NCBI RefSeq assembly: GCF_014117265.1
Contig: NZ_CP059833.1
Coordinates: forward strand, 1,705,069 to 1,769,068
Origin: Corynebacterium hindlerae
Lineage (GTDB): Bacteria; Actinomycetota; Actinomycetes; Mycobacteriales; Mycobacteriaceae
Length of the DNA stretch: 64,000 nt
Reading direction: 5' to 3'
Shown: in pieces, positions 16,831 through 25,135 of the stretch
How positions within the stretch are numbered: the stretch's first letter is position 1
Layout of the letters: every line of letters starts with the position of its first letter
The notes under the pieces: generated by a model
What the model saw: the letters and a program-made list of their open reading frames with translations, nothing else
What the model was told of the DNA's origin: nothing
The model's database searches: none
Position numbers and translations under genes: made by a program

Positions 16831-18068
16831 CGCAGTGGCCCCAGTAGCTCCTCGGTGGCAGCCTCATCCCACAACACCACTGATCCGACCTCGGTGTCGG
16901 CGAAACCGTCCAGTGGAATAGTTTCCGTCCGGGTGCCACCCTTCAGAGCCAGCGCGACCCGCGCTAGATGCCATGCGTGATCGTCCTCGTCCACAATGAA
17001 TGCCGAACCTGTATGGGAAATCAGAGGAATAGTGCGCAGCGGATTCGCGATTGTGGCGGGGGAGGTCGCCTTGTCCATTAGCGCAGCAAAGAATTTCCGT
17101 TGGCGCGCGACACGATCCAAATCTCCCATCGGGGTGGCGCGGGTGCGGACATAACTGAGCGCCGTTGGGCCGTCCATCTCCTGGCATCCCGCATCGAGGT
17201 ACAAGCTAATCACATCGTCCGCAATAGGCTCATCGACGCAAATCTCCACGCCACCGACTGCATCAACCATGCCCGAAAAACCACCGAAACCAATCTCGGC
17301 ATAGTGGTCAATCCGCAGTCCTGTGGCCTGCTCTACGGTCTGGGTCAGCAGCTGCGGACCACCGGTAGTGAAGGCAGAGTTGATTTTGTTCTGGCCATAG
17401 CCCGGAATGTTCACATAGGAATCGCGCGGAATCGAAATGAGTGTCGGCTGGCCCGAAGTCGGAATATGCAGCAACATAATCGTGTCCGTACGGCCCACAC
17501 CAATATCGCCACCTGTGTTCAGCTTCGCTATCTCGTCCTCGCTCAAGCCTTGGCGCGAATCAGAACCCACAAGCAGCCAGTTCACCCCGGCAGTATTGCT
17601 GATTCTCTGAGCAGGCAGCGCCTCCACTCGAGTGAGCTTTGTATCCGCCCACACGAAGGATCCGACCAGTGCAACCGCCAGGAGCACAGCAAGTGTCATG
17701 ACACCACGGAGACAGCCGACAGTACGTGGGGTCTTCCGCCGCTTCTTTACCGGCGGATTGTAGGGCTGTGGCTGATAGCGCTGTGGGCGGGATTGCTGCT
17801 GCGGTGGGGGAAAATACTGTCGGGGTTGGGAAGCAGGCCGCTGCCCCGGGGCTGGGTACTGCTGGGCAGGCCGCTGCCCCGCAGCGGGATATTGCTGAGT
17901 AGGGCGCGGTTGTTCCTCGCGCCGGGGACGACGCTGAGGTGGCTGCGTCATCCGCGTGTTCGGTCGCTTGCGCACTGGCCGCCCGTAGCGGTCAAGAATG
18001 GGACGCCCGTAGCGGTCGCGTGCTACGTCGTCACCAAAGTTGTCGGAATGCTTGCCACCTTCGGTCAT
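16827..18068 (-). CDS. LytR-CpsA-Psr (LCP) family cell-wall ligase, LcpB-like
   Basis: LCP proteins attach arabinogalactan to peptidoglycan in this group. The 413-residue product has a long Pro/Gln/Arg-rich cytoplasmic N-terminus with repeats of the type GQRPAQQYPA (about 55-110). One TM follows (about 124-144), then an extracytoplasmic LCP domain with GVGRTDTIMLLHI, SIPRDSYV, the DAVGGV strand and LDRVARQRKF; these hold the Asp and Arg residues that bind the lipid pyrophosphate. There is no LytR_C domain. The start is ATG 18068, 8 nt after TACCCT. The longer frame would overlap the upstream protease. Confidence 0.88.
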   Translation of the reverse strand: MTEGGKHSDNFGDDVARDRYGRPILDRYGRPVRKRPNTRMTQPPQRRPRREEQPRPTQQYPAAGQRPAQQYPAPGQRPASQPRQYFPPPQQQSRPQRYQPQPYNPPVKKRRKTPRTVGCLRGVMTLAVLLAVALVGSFVWADTKLTRVEALPAQRISNTAGVNWLLVGSDSRQGLSEDEIAKLNTGGDIGVGRTDTIMLLHIPTSGQPTLISIPRDSYVNIPGYGQNKINSAFTTGGPQLLTQTVEQATGLRIDHYAEIGFGGFSGMVDAVGGVEICVDEPIADDVISLYLDAGCQEMDGPTALSYVRTRATPMGDLDRVARQRKFFAALMDKATSPATIANPLRTIPLISHTGSAFIVDEDDHAWHLARVALALKGGTRTETIPLDGFADTEVGSVVLWDEAATEELLGPLR

Positions 18069-18076
18069 GGTTATTA

Positions 18077-18082
18077 AGGGTA
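18077..18082 (-). promoter_or_regulatory. -10 box of lcpB-like gene
   Basis: TACCCT on the minus strand, 8 nt before ATG 18068. It supports a separate leaderless transcript for this gene. Confidence 0.5.
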
Positions 18083-18087
18083 ACGCT

Positions 18088-19059
18088 TTATCTCCAGGTA
18101 GTGCACTGTTGCCTGAGCCAGGCGGCGGCGTCGGCTTCTGGATCTTCGGTTGTGACGTCGGGTTGGATGGGATCATCGGAGAACTCTTCTCCGGTGCGGG
18201 CACGGTCTTTTGCGGTGGTGATCATCAGGCCGGCGCCGTCGTAGAGGTCGATTACGACGTTGCCGGACGCGTATCCTGCGGTGGGGGCTCCGAAGCTGCG
18301 GGAGTTTGGCAGTCCGCGGAACGCGAGCATGGTTGCTTCACCAGAGGAGGCGGTATCGGCGTCGGTAAGCACGGCGGTAGGGACGTCCCGCTTGCCGCCG
18401 TTAGTGGTGGTCGGGGTGCCACCGCCTTTGACGGCGTTGCCTTCTACGGTGACCTGGGTAGTGGCCGTCCGTGAGACGAATTCCAAGGCGGTGCCGTCAG
18501 GCAGGAGCGGGCTGAGGCCGCCGAGCATAGGGCCCATGTCGCCGCCCCCGTTGCCACGCAGGTCGATGATGGCTCCGCAGCGGGCGTGCTCGTGAATGCC
18601 GTCGGTGAGAATGGTGGCGTAGGAGGGGCCGGCCTCGCCACGGCTGAGCGCGGGGAGTTTGAGGTAGGCGAGCTCGCCACGCTTTTCGACGACCGGCATC
18701 TCCGCAGAATCCACAGTGCTTAATTCGTTGTCACTTGGGGCGAGGAAGTTCGAATGCTTACCGCCACCAGCTTTGAGTGCTGCGCGTAGCGGCTCGTATG
18801 TGTCCTCAAAGCTCTTGGCGGTTGTCGCAGCCTCCAGGGCAACGTCTTTGGCCTGCGTGAACTCTGGGGAATCGGCATTGATGGCCAAGGTTTCCACGAT
18901 GGCTAACGCATCTTTGGCATAACGCTCAGGGGAAGGTTTCACCAGGTAGCGGATTTTTCCAGTGGTGATCCCAGTGAGCATGGGGCCATAAAGGTAGCCA
19001 CCGAGGGCTGCGGCAATGATGAATAACGCGACGAATGAAAGCAAGATTTTACGTAACAC
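18088..19059 (-). CDS. S41 family (tail-specific) serine peptidase
   Basis: A 323-residue protein with one N-terminal TM (about 5-25) and an extracytoplasmic S41 peptidase domain. IIDLRGNGGGDMGPM forms the oxyanion region, and the nucleophile serine lies in DTASSGEATML. A catalytic lysine should follow the serine, but the expected position is not obvious by eye. No PDZ domain is seen. The start is GTG 19059, which overlaps the 3' end of the XRE gene by 11 bp and has AGGAG about 10 nt upstream. It is therefore the third gene of a DUF2975-XRE-S41 group. Confidence 0.75.
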   Translation of the reverse strand: MLRKILLSFVALFIIAAALGGYLYGPMLTGITTGKIRYLVKPSPERYAKDALAIVETLAINADSPEFTQAKDVALEAATTAKSFEDTYEPLRAALKAGGGKHSNFLAPSDNELSTVDSAEMPVVEKRGELAYLKLPALSRGEAGPSYATILTDGIHEHARCGAIIDLRGNGGGDMGPMLGGLSPLLPDGTALEFVSRTATTQVTVEGNAVKGGGTPTTTNGGKRDVPTAVLTDADTASSGEATMLAFRGLPNSRSFGAPTAGYASGNVVIDLYDGAGLMITTAKDRARTGEEFSDDPIQPDVTTEDPEADAAAWLRQQCTTWR

Positions 19060-19249
19060 TGAACAAATCTCCTGGTTGACAATTGAGTGCTTCGCAGAGC
19101 GCTGCAAGGGTGGTGAAGCGGACAGCTTTTGCCCGGTTGTTTTTCAGGACGGAGAGGTTGACCGCGGTGATATCGACTAGTTTCGACAGTTCCGCCAGAG
19201 TCATGCCTTTTTCTTCCAACATTCGATCGAGGTGGCAAATGACCTCCAT
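19049..19249 (-). CDS. Small XRE-family HTH regulator (YozG-like)
   Basis: A 66-residue Cro/C1 helix-turn-helix protein with almost nothing outside the DNA-binding domain. Its core is GMTLAELSKLVDITAVNLSVLKN. This size and the adjacent DUF2975 membrane protein are a recurring pairing in Firmicutes and Actinobacteria. The membrane protein may sense a signal and control the regulator (inference). The ATG abuts the DUF2975 stop directly. The large dyad at 19808-19852 upstream of the pair is the likely operator. Confidence 0.85.
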   Translation of the reverse strand: MEVICHLDRMLEEKGMTLAELSKLVDITAVNLSVLKNNRAKAVRFTTLAALCEALNCQPGDLFSVT

Positions 19250-19789
19250 TTAAATCAGGCCCTCCTGATCTTCCTGCATTTTCACGGCGCGGTTAAGAGC
19301 GATGGCCGTAACGGTCAAAACCATCATCAGGATGTACATCGGGATGAAGGCAGGATCGTCCACGCCATTGGGGAGCGCGTTGCGCTGGACGCCTTCGGTG
19401 GCGGACACCCAGTTGTTACCCGTCATCTCGAAGAATTGGCCGAAGAAGTAGGCCAGTGCCGCCCAGCTGGCAACTTTGAACATCTTTACGTTGGTGCGAT
19501 TGAAGAAATCGCCCTTGAGGAAGTTGCGGCCCGCGAGAAGCAAAGTCACGCACAGTGCGATGCTGGCAATCGTCTTGATGACGAAGCTGCTGAGGAAAAT
19601 GGCTGGCTGCCCTTCCTTGAGGGCCTCCAGAGGAATGTGAATGCTCTTGACATCGGAGACCAGTAGGCCGATCGGGCTGGAAAGCTCTTGGAAAAATACG
19701 AGCCGGAAGATGCTTACACCGATGAGGAACAGAATGAAGGTGTAGCCGAAGTTGGCAGCGCTGATGCCGCGGAGGGCTTTCTTGTCCAT
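19250..19789 (-). CDS. DUF2975 family membrane protein
   Basis: A 179-residue protein with four TM segments (about 12-32, 65-85, 102-122 and 148-165), fitting DUF2975. It is the first gene of the DUF2975-XRE-S41 group. No enzymatic motif is seen. Probable role: a membrane partner of the small HTH protein. Confidence 0.8.
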   Translation of the reverse strand: MDKKALRGISAANFGYTFILFLIGVSIFRLVFFQELSSPIGLLVSDVKSIHIPLEALKEGQPAIFLSSFVIKTIASIALCVTLLLAGRNFLKGDFFNRTNVKMFKVASWAALAYFFGQFFEMTGNNWVSATEGVQRNALPNGVDDPAFIPMYILMMVLTVTAIALNRAVKMQEDQEGLI

Positions 19790-19807
19790 GGTTCTTATCC
19801 AATCTTG

Positions 19808-19852
19808 TATCGTTTTTCGATGTATTGACTTTCATTGTATCGATAAACGATA
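19808..19852. promoter_or_regulatory. Long imperfect dyad, probable operator of the DUF2975-XRE genes
   Basis: Left arm TATCGTTTTTCGATGTATTGA (19808-19828) and the reverse complement of the right arm (19832-19852) agree at 17 of 21 positions, with 3 bp between them. It lies 19 bp upstream of the DUF2975 start, where the promoter must be. Confidence 0.6.
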
Positions 19853-19932
19853 TGGAGTCAAGGGGGTTATGCTTCCCGAGAATTAGCCCAAGGGAGCCGC
19901 AAGGAAGCTACAGGGAGCCATAAAACAACTAG

Positions 19933-21288
19933 CTAGTGCTGCTCGATGCGAACCATCTGGCTTTTGGCCTCTTCTGGCGAGACTAAACGGAGCCGGGTAA
20001 TGAGTGATGTGCCCGAAATGTTCAGTAAGGTGCTGATGAGGGTCATCCGCAGGTCTGCTGGTAGGTGGGAAAAGGGGCCACTGGATTGCAGTGTTGCTAG
20101 GCCGTGGGCGGTGGCCCATAGGTTTAAAGATGCTTCGAAAATCTGAATTGTTGATGGGGGAGTGCCAGATACTTCCAGCACTTGTCGGGTGGTGTCAAAC
20201 AGAAATTGCATGGCTTCGCCCATTGGTACGTCGGGGCTGCTGTCGGGCATGATGGACTGTTCGTAGATGAGGGTGTAGACATCAAAATGCTTTGGGAAAG
20301 ACACCGCTAACCCGATATATGCTGCGCCGATAGCTTTGCTGAGTTCGAAGGGGTGCGGCGTGTTGGACAGCTGACCAAACTGCGCCATGAGGTGCATTTT
20401 CATGGTGGCACCCAGGTGGTCGCAGAGCTGATGTTGGAAGGATTGGTCGGGTGCGAGTAGCTGGCGGGCAGTGTGCAGGGGAATGTTGGCCGAGGCTGCG
20501 GCGCGTTCCACGGTTAGTAGGTTGATGCCCTCCTGGTGCACGACTCTAACGGCGCCTTCGAAAAGCCGCTCCCGCAACGCACTGGCCTTATCGACGCCTA
20601 ATTCAGTAGAAGGCAGTAGGTCACTTCGATATGTGTGGGGCGCGAGTTCAAAGGCATTCCCCTCTGGCAGCACGATCCGACAGGCGTGAATGACATGGTT
20701 GATTACGGCGTTGAACAGTAGCTTTCGTCCACTTTTGCTCAGCCGTCTTGTTGCGCCTTGGCAGTGTAGGTGCGTGATGCCGTGAATCCCGGAATAGAGC
20801 ACCACGGTGGCCGCTGACCAGAGCCAAGGGGATTGGGGAGACCCTAGCTCGCGCATGTAATTGCGGGTGATCTCTAGCAGTCGAGCAAACACTGGATCTA
20901 TCGGGAGCGTGTCCAGGTCAGCCTCAAAATCTGTTGGAAAAACGCAGGTGCGGGCCAAGGAGTTGTATGCAGTGAAGTGCAGTGGGGATGTCGATGCGAA
21001 CGAAAGGTAGCCGTCCGCAAACTGGGTCGCTGCTTGCTCGAAGTCGGCTGTATCGATCGACGACGGGAGATGGGAGTTCAAACGCTGTGTGCATTGGGCC
21101 AACAGCTCTTCACGGAATGACTCTTCAGTGGGGAACACGTCCTGGGCGTCGTTTAGTGGTACGCCCACCGCAGCAGCTACCTGTTTTAGATTCACAGATG
21201 TGCCGTCTAGTCCTGATGCCCTTCGGATTCCTTCAGTGATTAATTGCTGACGGAGCTGTGAAAGCGCATGCTTGTGTTCCATCTCCAT
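19933..21288 (-). CDS. Single-chain tandem TetR-like regulator (two TetR units)
   Basis: A 451-residue protein built from two similar halves. Each half has a TetR-type HTH region followed by a helical ligand-binding-type region. The first HTH is LRQQLITEGIRRASG..VNLKQVAAAVGV (about 12-43) and the second is LRERLFEGAVRVVHQEG..LTVERAAASANI (about 239-270). The C-terminal parts share the pattern A-x-G-Y/Y-L-x-F/V-x-x-x-P-x-H-F (LSFASTSPLHF; AVSFPKHF). TetR proteins normally dimerise from chains of about 200 residues, so this is a covalent dimer or an asymmetric pair. ATG 21288 lies 6 nt after TACTCT. Confidence 0.7.
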   Translation of the reverse strand: MEMEHKHALSQLRQQLITEGIRRASGLDGTSVNLKQVAAAVGVPLNDAQDVFPTEESFREELLAQCTQRLNSHLPSSIDTADFEQAATQFADGYLSFASTSPLHFTAYNSLARTCVFPTDFEADLDTLPIDPVFARLLEITRNYMRELGSPQSPWLWSAATVVLYSGIHGITHLHCQGATRRLSKSGRKLLFNAVINHVIHACRIVLPEGNAFELAPHTYRSDLLPSTELGVDKASALRERLFEGAVRVVHQEGINLLTVERAAASANIPLHTARQLLAPDQSFQHQLCDHLGATMKMHLMAQFGQLSNTPHPFELSKAIGAAYIGLAVSFPKHFDVYTLIYEQSIMPDSSPDVPMGEAMQFLFDTTRQVLEVSGTPPSTIQIFEASLNLWATAHGLATLQSSGPFSHLPADLRMTLISTLLNISGTSLITRLRLVSPEEAKSQMVRIEQH

Positions 21289-21294
21289 AATTTG

Positions 21295-21300
21295 AGAGTA
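21295..21300 (-). promoter_or_regulatory. -10 box of the tandem TetR gene
   Basis: TACTCT on the minus strand, 6 nt before ATG 21288. Confidence 0.5.
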
Positions 21301-21342
21301 TCCCGAATGATCACATTTGAAAAATGTTTGCGGGAAAAATAA

Positions 21343-22041
21343 CTAGAAAAAGGCCTGGTAACCGACAAATGCAACGGCGTCGATAAGAAAATGCCCAATG
21401 ATAAGCGGCCACACCCGACCGAACTTGAGGAAGAACCACCCGTAGACGAGGCCCATGATGATGTTGCCGAAACCCGCGGAGAGTCCTTGATACAGGTGGT
21501 AGCTGCCACGCAACGCTGCTGTGCACGCGAGGATCAGCCATGTTGGTAGGCCTAGCCCACGCATCCGGGTGACTAACCAGCCGACCACCACTACTTCCTC
21601 GCCAAAAGCGTTGGCGAAGGACCACAACAGCAGCACCGGCACCGCCCACCAGGACTCGAACCCGGAGGGGATCACTTCTTTGGTCAGCCCGAAGTGCAGC
21701 GCCCCGAAGTAAAACGCTAGGCCGGGCAGCCCAATGAGGGCCGCGAGCCCGGCGCCGGAAAGTAGGTCGTGGCGTCGGAAAGAAGGCAACCGGATCCCAT
21801 CGCCAGCGAGGAAAAACAATGCCAGCAGTCCCCAGGCCACCAGCACAAACGCCGAGCATAACTGCAGTGAGTAATCGAGCCACAATGAGCTAGCCATGGG
21901 TTTGTTTAAGGTGACGCTTTGCTCGTTCAGAGGTCCGTTGAAGAGGGAATCGATCAGGCGCAGCAGGGACCGTACTCCGCTCATACCGAAGGTGATGCTG
22001 AGCATTAGGAAGATTTCCCACTGAATCCGCTTATGAACCAT
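21343..22041 (-). CDS. CPBP (CAAX/Abi) family intramembrane protease-like protein
   Basis: A 232-residue protein with about six TM helices. Motif 1 is GEEVVVVGWLVTR (the E-E pair is present, but the usual EExxxR arginine is displaced to the end). Motif 2 is the histidine in SYHLYQG, and motif 3 is HFLIDA. The Glu and His residues support metal-dependent activity. Substrate is unknown. The ATG overlaps the end of the amidase gene by 11 bp, so the two are co-transcribed. Confidence 0.75.
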   Translation of the reverse strand: MVHKRIQWEIFLMLSITFGMSGVRSLLRLIDSLFNGPLNEQSVTLNKPMASSLWLDYSLQLCSAFVLVAWGLLALFFLAGDGIRLPSFRRHDLLSGAGLAALIGLPGLAFYFGALHFGLTKEVIPSGFESWWAVPVLLLWSFANAFGEEVVVVGWLVTRMRGLGLPTWLILACTAALRGSYHLYQGLSAGFGNIIMGLVYGWFFLKFGRVWPLIIGHFLIDAVAFVGYQAFF

Positions 22042-23155
22042 GCAATTCCTCCGCGAGCGCGAGCAATGCAGGAACCTCGGCCCGAATGGCTCCCAGATGA
22101 ATGGAGCGATCAGCGAACGGGATCGAGATGCCTGCCCACCCGGTGATGTTAAACAGGGTGCACCATGGTGTCCACCGGGTTTGCTCGGCGAAGTCCTCGG
22201 CGGGCGCTAGCGCGGAGAAGTGCCCGATCGGTGGCGGGTCAAACGCCAGAGTCGGGGTGAGTAGCACGTCAACGTCCCAGGCTGCGCGCACCACCGCCCC
22301 CAACGCCAAGCACTTATCGACGGCCACTGCCCGCTCACCATCCGTCAACCGTCGGCCCCGGTCCCGCAGAAACTCCACGATGGGGCTCGCTTCTCCCTCG
22401 ATCTTCCGGCACATCCCGGAAAGCATTGTGCCGAACGCCTCAAAGTAAGAAGCATCGTAGGCGGGGTCGAGTGGGACAACGTCGTGTCCTAGGTCAGAGA
22501 GTGCGTCTGCTGCTTTGTCGCAGGCAGCGCGCCATTCAGGGGCTACGGATCCATCTCCGTGCAGGGGCTCCACAAGCACTCCGACCCGCAGCCGTCGCGT
22601 GGCCAGCGGCACGCCGTGCATCATGGCCTGATCTCGCACCGAACCAGTGATGAATCCTTGTGCCGTGAGCTTGCCACCAGCATTGTTGTGGGGCGGTTTG
22701 TATCCGACCACACCACAGGCTGCTGCGGGAACGCGAATGGAACCGCCACCATCGGATGCGTGGGCCACTCGCACCAGGCCACGAGCCACCGCCACAGCAG
22801 CACCACCGGAGGAACCACCAGGAGTGCACCCAGGAAACAACGGGTTGTCCACCGCAGGCATGCCCACTGGCTCGGTGTACGCCGTCATGCCCAGCTCGCT
22901 CGTAGCGGTTTTCCCTACGATCCGTGCGCCCCGTTGCTGCAGCGCCACCACAAACGGATCTGACGGTTCGAGCACGCGCCGCGTCACGGATCCGTAGGTG
23001 GTGGGCATGCCGGACACCGGCATGAGATCTTTGATGGGGAGGAGGATTCCGGAGAGGGGGCCGTCGGTAAGCGGCGGAGGCGTGGTAGCCACGTGGACAA
23101 AACCCGACTGCGCCGGGGTGAGCCCTGCAACACGGGAAAGGAACTCCTCAAACAT
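22031..23155 (-). CDS. Amidase signature family protein
   Basis: A 374-residue amidase with the Ser-cisSer-Lys triad elements: the lysine in LPIKDLM (about 42), TPGGSSGGAAVAVARG, and DGGGSIRVPAAACG. It is shorter than typical GatA-type amidases (about 480), lacking part of the C-terminal half. It is not GatA: there is no gatC or gatB nearby. The substrate is unknown. ATG 23155 is preceded by TAGTCT at 6 nt, within a promoter shared with the divergent pheA. Confidence 0.85.
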   Translation of the reverse strand: MFEEFLSRVAGLTPAQSGFVHVATTPPPLTDGPLSGILLPIKDLMPVSGMPTTYGSVTRRVLEPSDPFVVALQQRGARIVGKTATSELGMTAYTEPVGMPAVDNPLFPGCTPGGSSGGAAVAVARGLVRVAHASDGGGSIRVPAAACGVVGYKPPHNNAGGKLTAQGFITGSVRDQAMMHGVPLATRRLRVGVLVEPLHGDGSVAPEWRAACDKAADALSDLGHDVVPLDPAYDASYFEAFGTMLSGMCRKIEGEASPIVEFLRDRGRRLTDGERAVAVDKCLALGAVVRAAWDVDVLLTPTLAFDPPPIGHFSALAPAEDFAEQTRWTPWCTLFNITGWAGISIPFADRSIHLGAIRAEVPALLALAEELHGS

Positions 23156-23179
23156 ATATCCAGACTAGGGTAGAAAGAC
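23156..23179. promoter_or_regulatory. Overlapping divergent promoters of the amidase gene and pheA
   Basis: In a 24-bp gap, TAGTCT read leftward (23167-23162) and TAGGGT read rightward (23166-23171) share the bases TA. They lie 6 and 8 nt from their respective ATG codons, so both transcripts should be leaderless. Confidence 0.55.
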
Positions 23180-24070
23180 ATGACTACTTCCGTTGCCTAC
23201 CTCGGCCCGCAGGGCACGTTCACTGAAATGGCTGCGCTGCGCCTCATGCCAGACGCGGAACTGGTGCCCGTAGACAGCCCCGCGGAAGCGATTGCGGCCC
23301 CCACAGACTTTGCTGTGGTGGCGATCGAAAACTCGGTGGACGGCCCCGTCACCCCCACCTTCGATGCCCTGGCCAGCATTGATACCACCCAAATCTACGC
23401 AGAAACCGACATCGAGGTCGCCTTCGCCATTATGCGCTCAGCCACCTCCGGCACGAGTACCTTGGCTACGCACCCCGTCGCCTGGCAGCAAGTCAAGGGT
23501 TGGGTGGCGCAGAATCTTCCTGGGGTGAAATTCGTCCCTGCCAGCTCCAACGCCGACGCTGCCCGGATGGTAGCCGACGGCGAAGCCGACTATGCCGCAG
23601 CACCAGCCCGAGCCGCGGAAATTTATGGGCTGGACACGGTCGCGGAGAATGTGGCTGATGTTAAGGGAGCGCGAACCAGGTTTGTGCTCGTCGGTAAGCG
23701 GGGGCGCCCTACCGCCCGAACCGGCAACGACCGCACCTCAGTCGCCTTCACCCTCCCCAACGTGCCCGGCTCGCTGGTGCGCGCGCTCAACGAATTCGCC
23801 GTGCGCGGCGTCGATCTCACCCGCATCGAATCCCGCCCCACCCGAGAAGGACTTGGCACCTACCGCTTCTACGCAGACATCGCCGGGCATATCGACGACA
23901 TTCCCGTAGCCGAAGCCCTCCGCGCCCTCTACCTCCACGCCGAGCACATGCACTATCTCGGCTCCTGGCCTGCAGCCACCGACAACACAGGGGATACTGG
24001 CACTGACATGCTCCAGCGCATCGCTGACGCCGACGCCTACGTCACCCGACTAAAAACAGGAGACTACTAA
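23180..24070 (+). CDS. pheA: Prephenate dehydratase
   Basis: Converts prephenate to phenylpyruvate in phenylalanine synthesis. The 296-residue protein is a stand-alone PDT: start YLGPQGTFTEMAA, substrate loop VAIENSVDGPV (about 48-58), and KGARTRFVLVGK holding the catalytic TRF. A C-terminal ACT domain carries the ESRP motif (RIESRPTREGLGTYRF) for phenylalanine feedback control. It overlaps the next gene by one base (TAATG). Confidence 0.95.
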   Translation: MTTSVAYLGPQGTFTEMAALRLMPDAELVPVDSPAEAIAAPTDFAVVAIENSVDGPVTPTFDALASIDTTQIYAETDIEVAFAIMRSATSGTSTLATHPVAWQQVKGWVAQNLPGVKFVPASSNADAARMVADGEADYAAAPARAAEIYGLDTVAENVADVKGARTRFVLVGKRGRPTARTGNDRTSVAFTLPNVPGSLVRALNEFAVRGVDLTRIESRPTREGLGTYRFYADIAGHIDDIPVAEALRALYLHAEHMHYLGSWPAATDNTGDTGTDMLQRIADADAYVTRLKTGDY

Positions 24071-24744
24071 TGGGACGCATCATCCTGCTGCGCCACGGCC
24101 AAACCCACTCCAATCTCAACCGTGTCCTCGACACCCGCCCACCTGGAGCCGAGCTGACCGACCTCGGCCGGGAACAAGCAACCACCGTTGGCCTTGAACT
24201 CGCTGAACTTTGCGGCGTCGGCCACGGAAACTTCGGTCGCCTTCGGCTCCTAGCCTCCTCCATCGCGATCCGTGCCCAACAAACCGCAGTCCGCGTCGCA
24301 GCCTCCATCGAAGCAACTGCCGGCCTACCAGCCGATTCGCTACCCATCGACGTCCGCATGGGCATCCACGAAATCTCCGCCGGTAACCTCCAAGGCGCCC
24401 AAGGCGAAGAAGCCGCCGCCCTCTACACCGACGCCTTCCGAGGATGGCTCGGCGGCGACGCCGACGCACGCTTGCCCGAAGGTGAAAACTACCGCAACGT
24501 GCTGGAACGTTACCAGCCAGTAATCGAAGACATCGCCAATTCTCTCGGCGAAGATGACGACGCCATCATCGTCTCCCACGGCGCCGCCATCCGCGTCGTC
24601 TCCACCCACGCCTGCGGCGTCGACCCCGACTTCGCCTTCGGCGCCTACCTGCCCAACTGCCGATTCGTCATACTCAACCCGGACGGCAAGGAATTCGGCC
24701 AATGGAAAGTCGAGCGCTGGGCGGACACAGCGGTGCAGCTTTAG
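24070..24744 (+). CDS. Histidine phosphatase (phosphoglycerate-mutase superfamily)
   Basis: A 224-residue protein with the phosphohistidine motif LLRHGQTHSN (about 6-15), the second arginine in SSIAIRAQQTA, and the second catalytic histidine in IIVSHGAAIR. It is coupled to pheA by a TAATG overlap, as in other corynebacteria. Probably a phosphatase rather than a glycolytic mutase; the substrate cannot be told. Confidence 0.88.
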   Translation: MGRIILLRHGQTHSNLNRVLDTRPPGAELTDLGREQATTVGLELAELCGVGHGNFGRLRLLASSIAIRAQQTAVRVAASIEATAGLPADSLPIDVRMGIHEISAGNLQGAQGEEAAALYTDAFRGWLGGDADARLPEGENYRNVLERYQPVIEDIANSLGEDDDAIIVSHGAAIRVVSTHACGVDPDFAFGAYLPNCRFVILNPDGKEFGQWKVERWADTAVQL

Positions 24745-24811
24745 GGTGGGCGAATTTGTGGTTCTGTTTGACCGTCGCCGAGGTACCCTCAGGCAGTCAG
24801 TGAAACAGCAA

Positions 24812-24846
24812 ATAGCTCCTCTCGGTCTTATGCCGGGAAGAGCTAT
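24812..24846 (+). terminator. Hairpin after the pheA operon
   Basis: ATAGCTC (24812-24818) pairs with GAGCTAT (24840-24846), extended inward by TCTCGG/CCGGGA-type pairs with one mismatch. Downstream TTTTATTTT begins only about 20 nt later, so terminator function is likely but not textbook. Confidence 0.45.
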
Positions 24847-24889
24847 GCTATCTGGGGAATGCCTTTTATTTTGTCATCTTCGCCTAGAC

Positions 24890-25135
24890 CTAACGTTCAC
24901 GGGCATACTGAGTGAGCCAAAAGGCTACTGCGGCGAGAACGAGGCACACAGTGGCGAGTGCTCCGTACAGCAAGAGTCTATCTGCGAAGCTTGCGACAGC
25001 AGTTGCTGCAAGAGGGCTACCCAAATGAGTTTTGCGATAGAGGTTGTAGCTGCCGTTAAGCACTCCCAGCATGGATGCAAAGCTCCCACAAAGGGCAAGG
25101 TATCCAATCGTTCTTAGGGTGTTATGTGATGGCAT
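24890..25135 (-). CDS. Small two-TM membrane protein
   Basis: An 81-residue protein with two hydrophobic segments (about 10-30 and 50-75), a basic loop YRKTHLG between them and a basic tail YARER. GGAGAG lies just before its ATG. The start lies inside the last codons of the frameshifted secreted gene upstream (22 bp overlap), so the two were probably co-translated and may act together. No family recognised. Confidence 0.55.
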   Translation of the reverse strand: MPSHNTLRTIGYLALCGSFASMLGVLNGSYNLYRKTHLGSPLAATAVASFADRLLLYGALATVCLVLAAVAFWLTQYARER

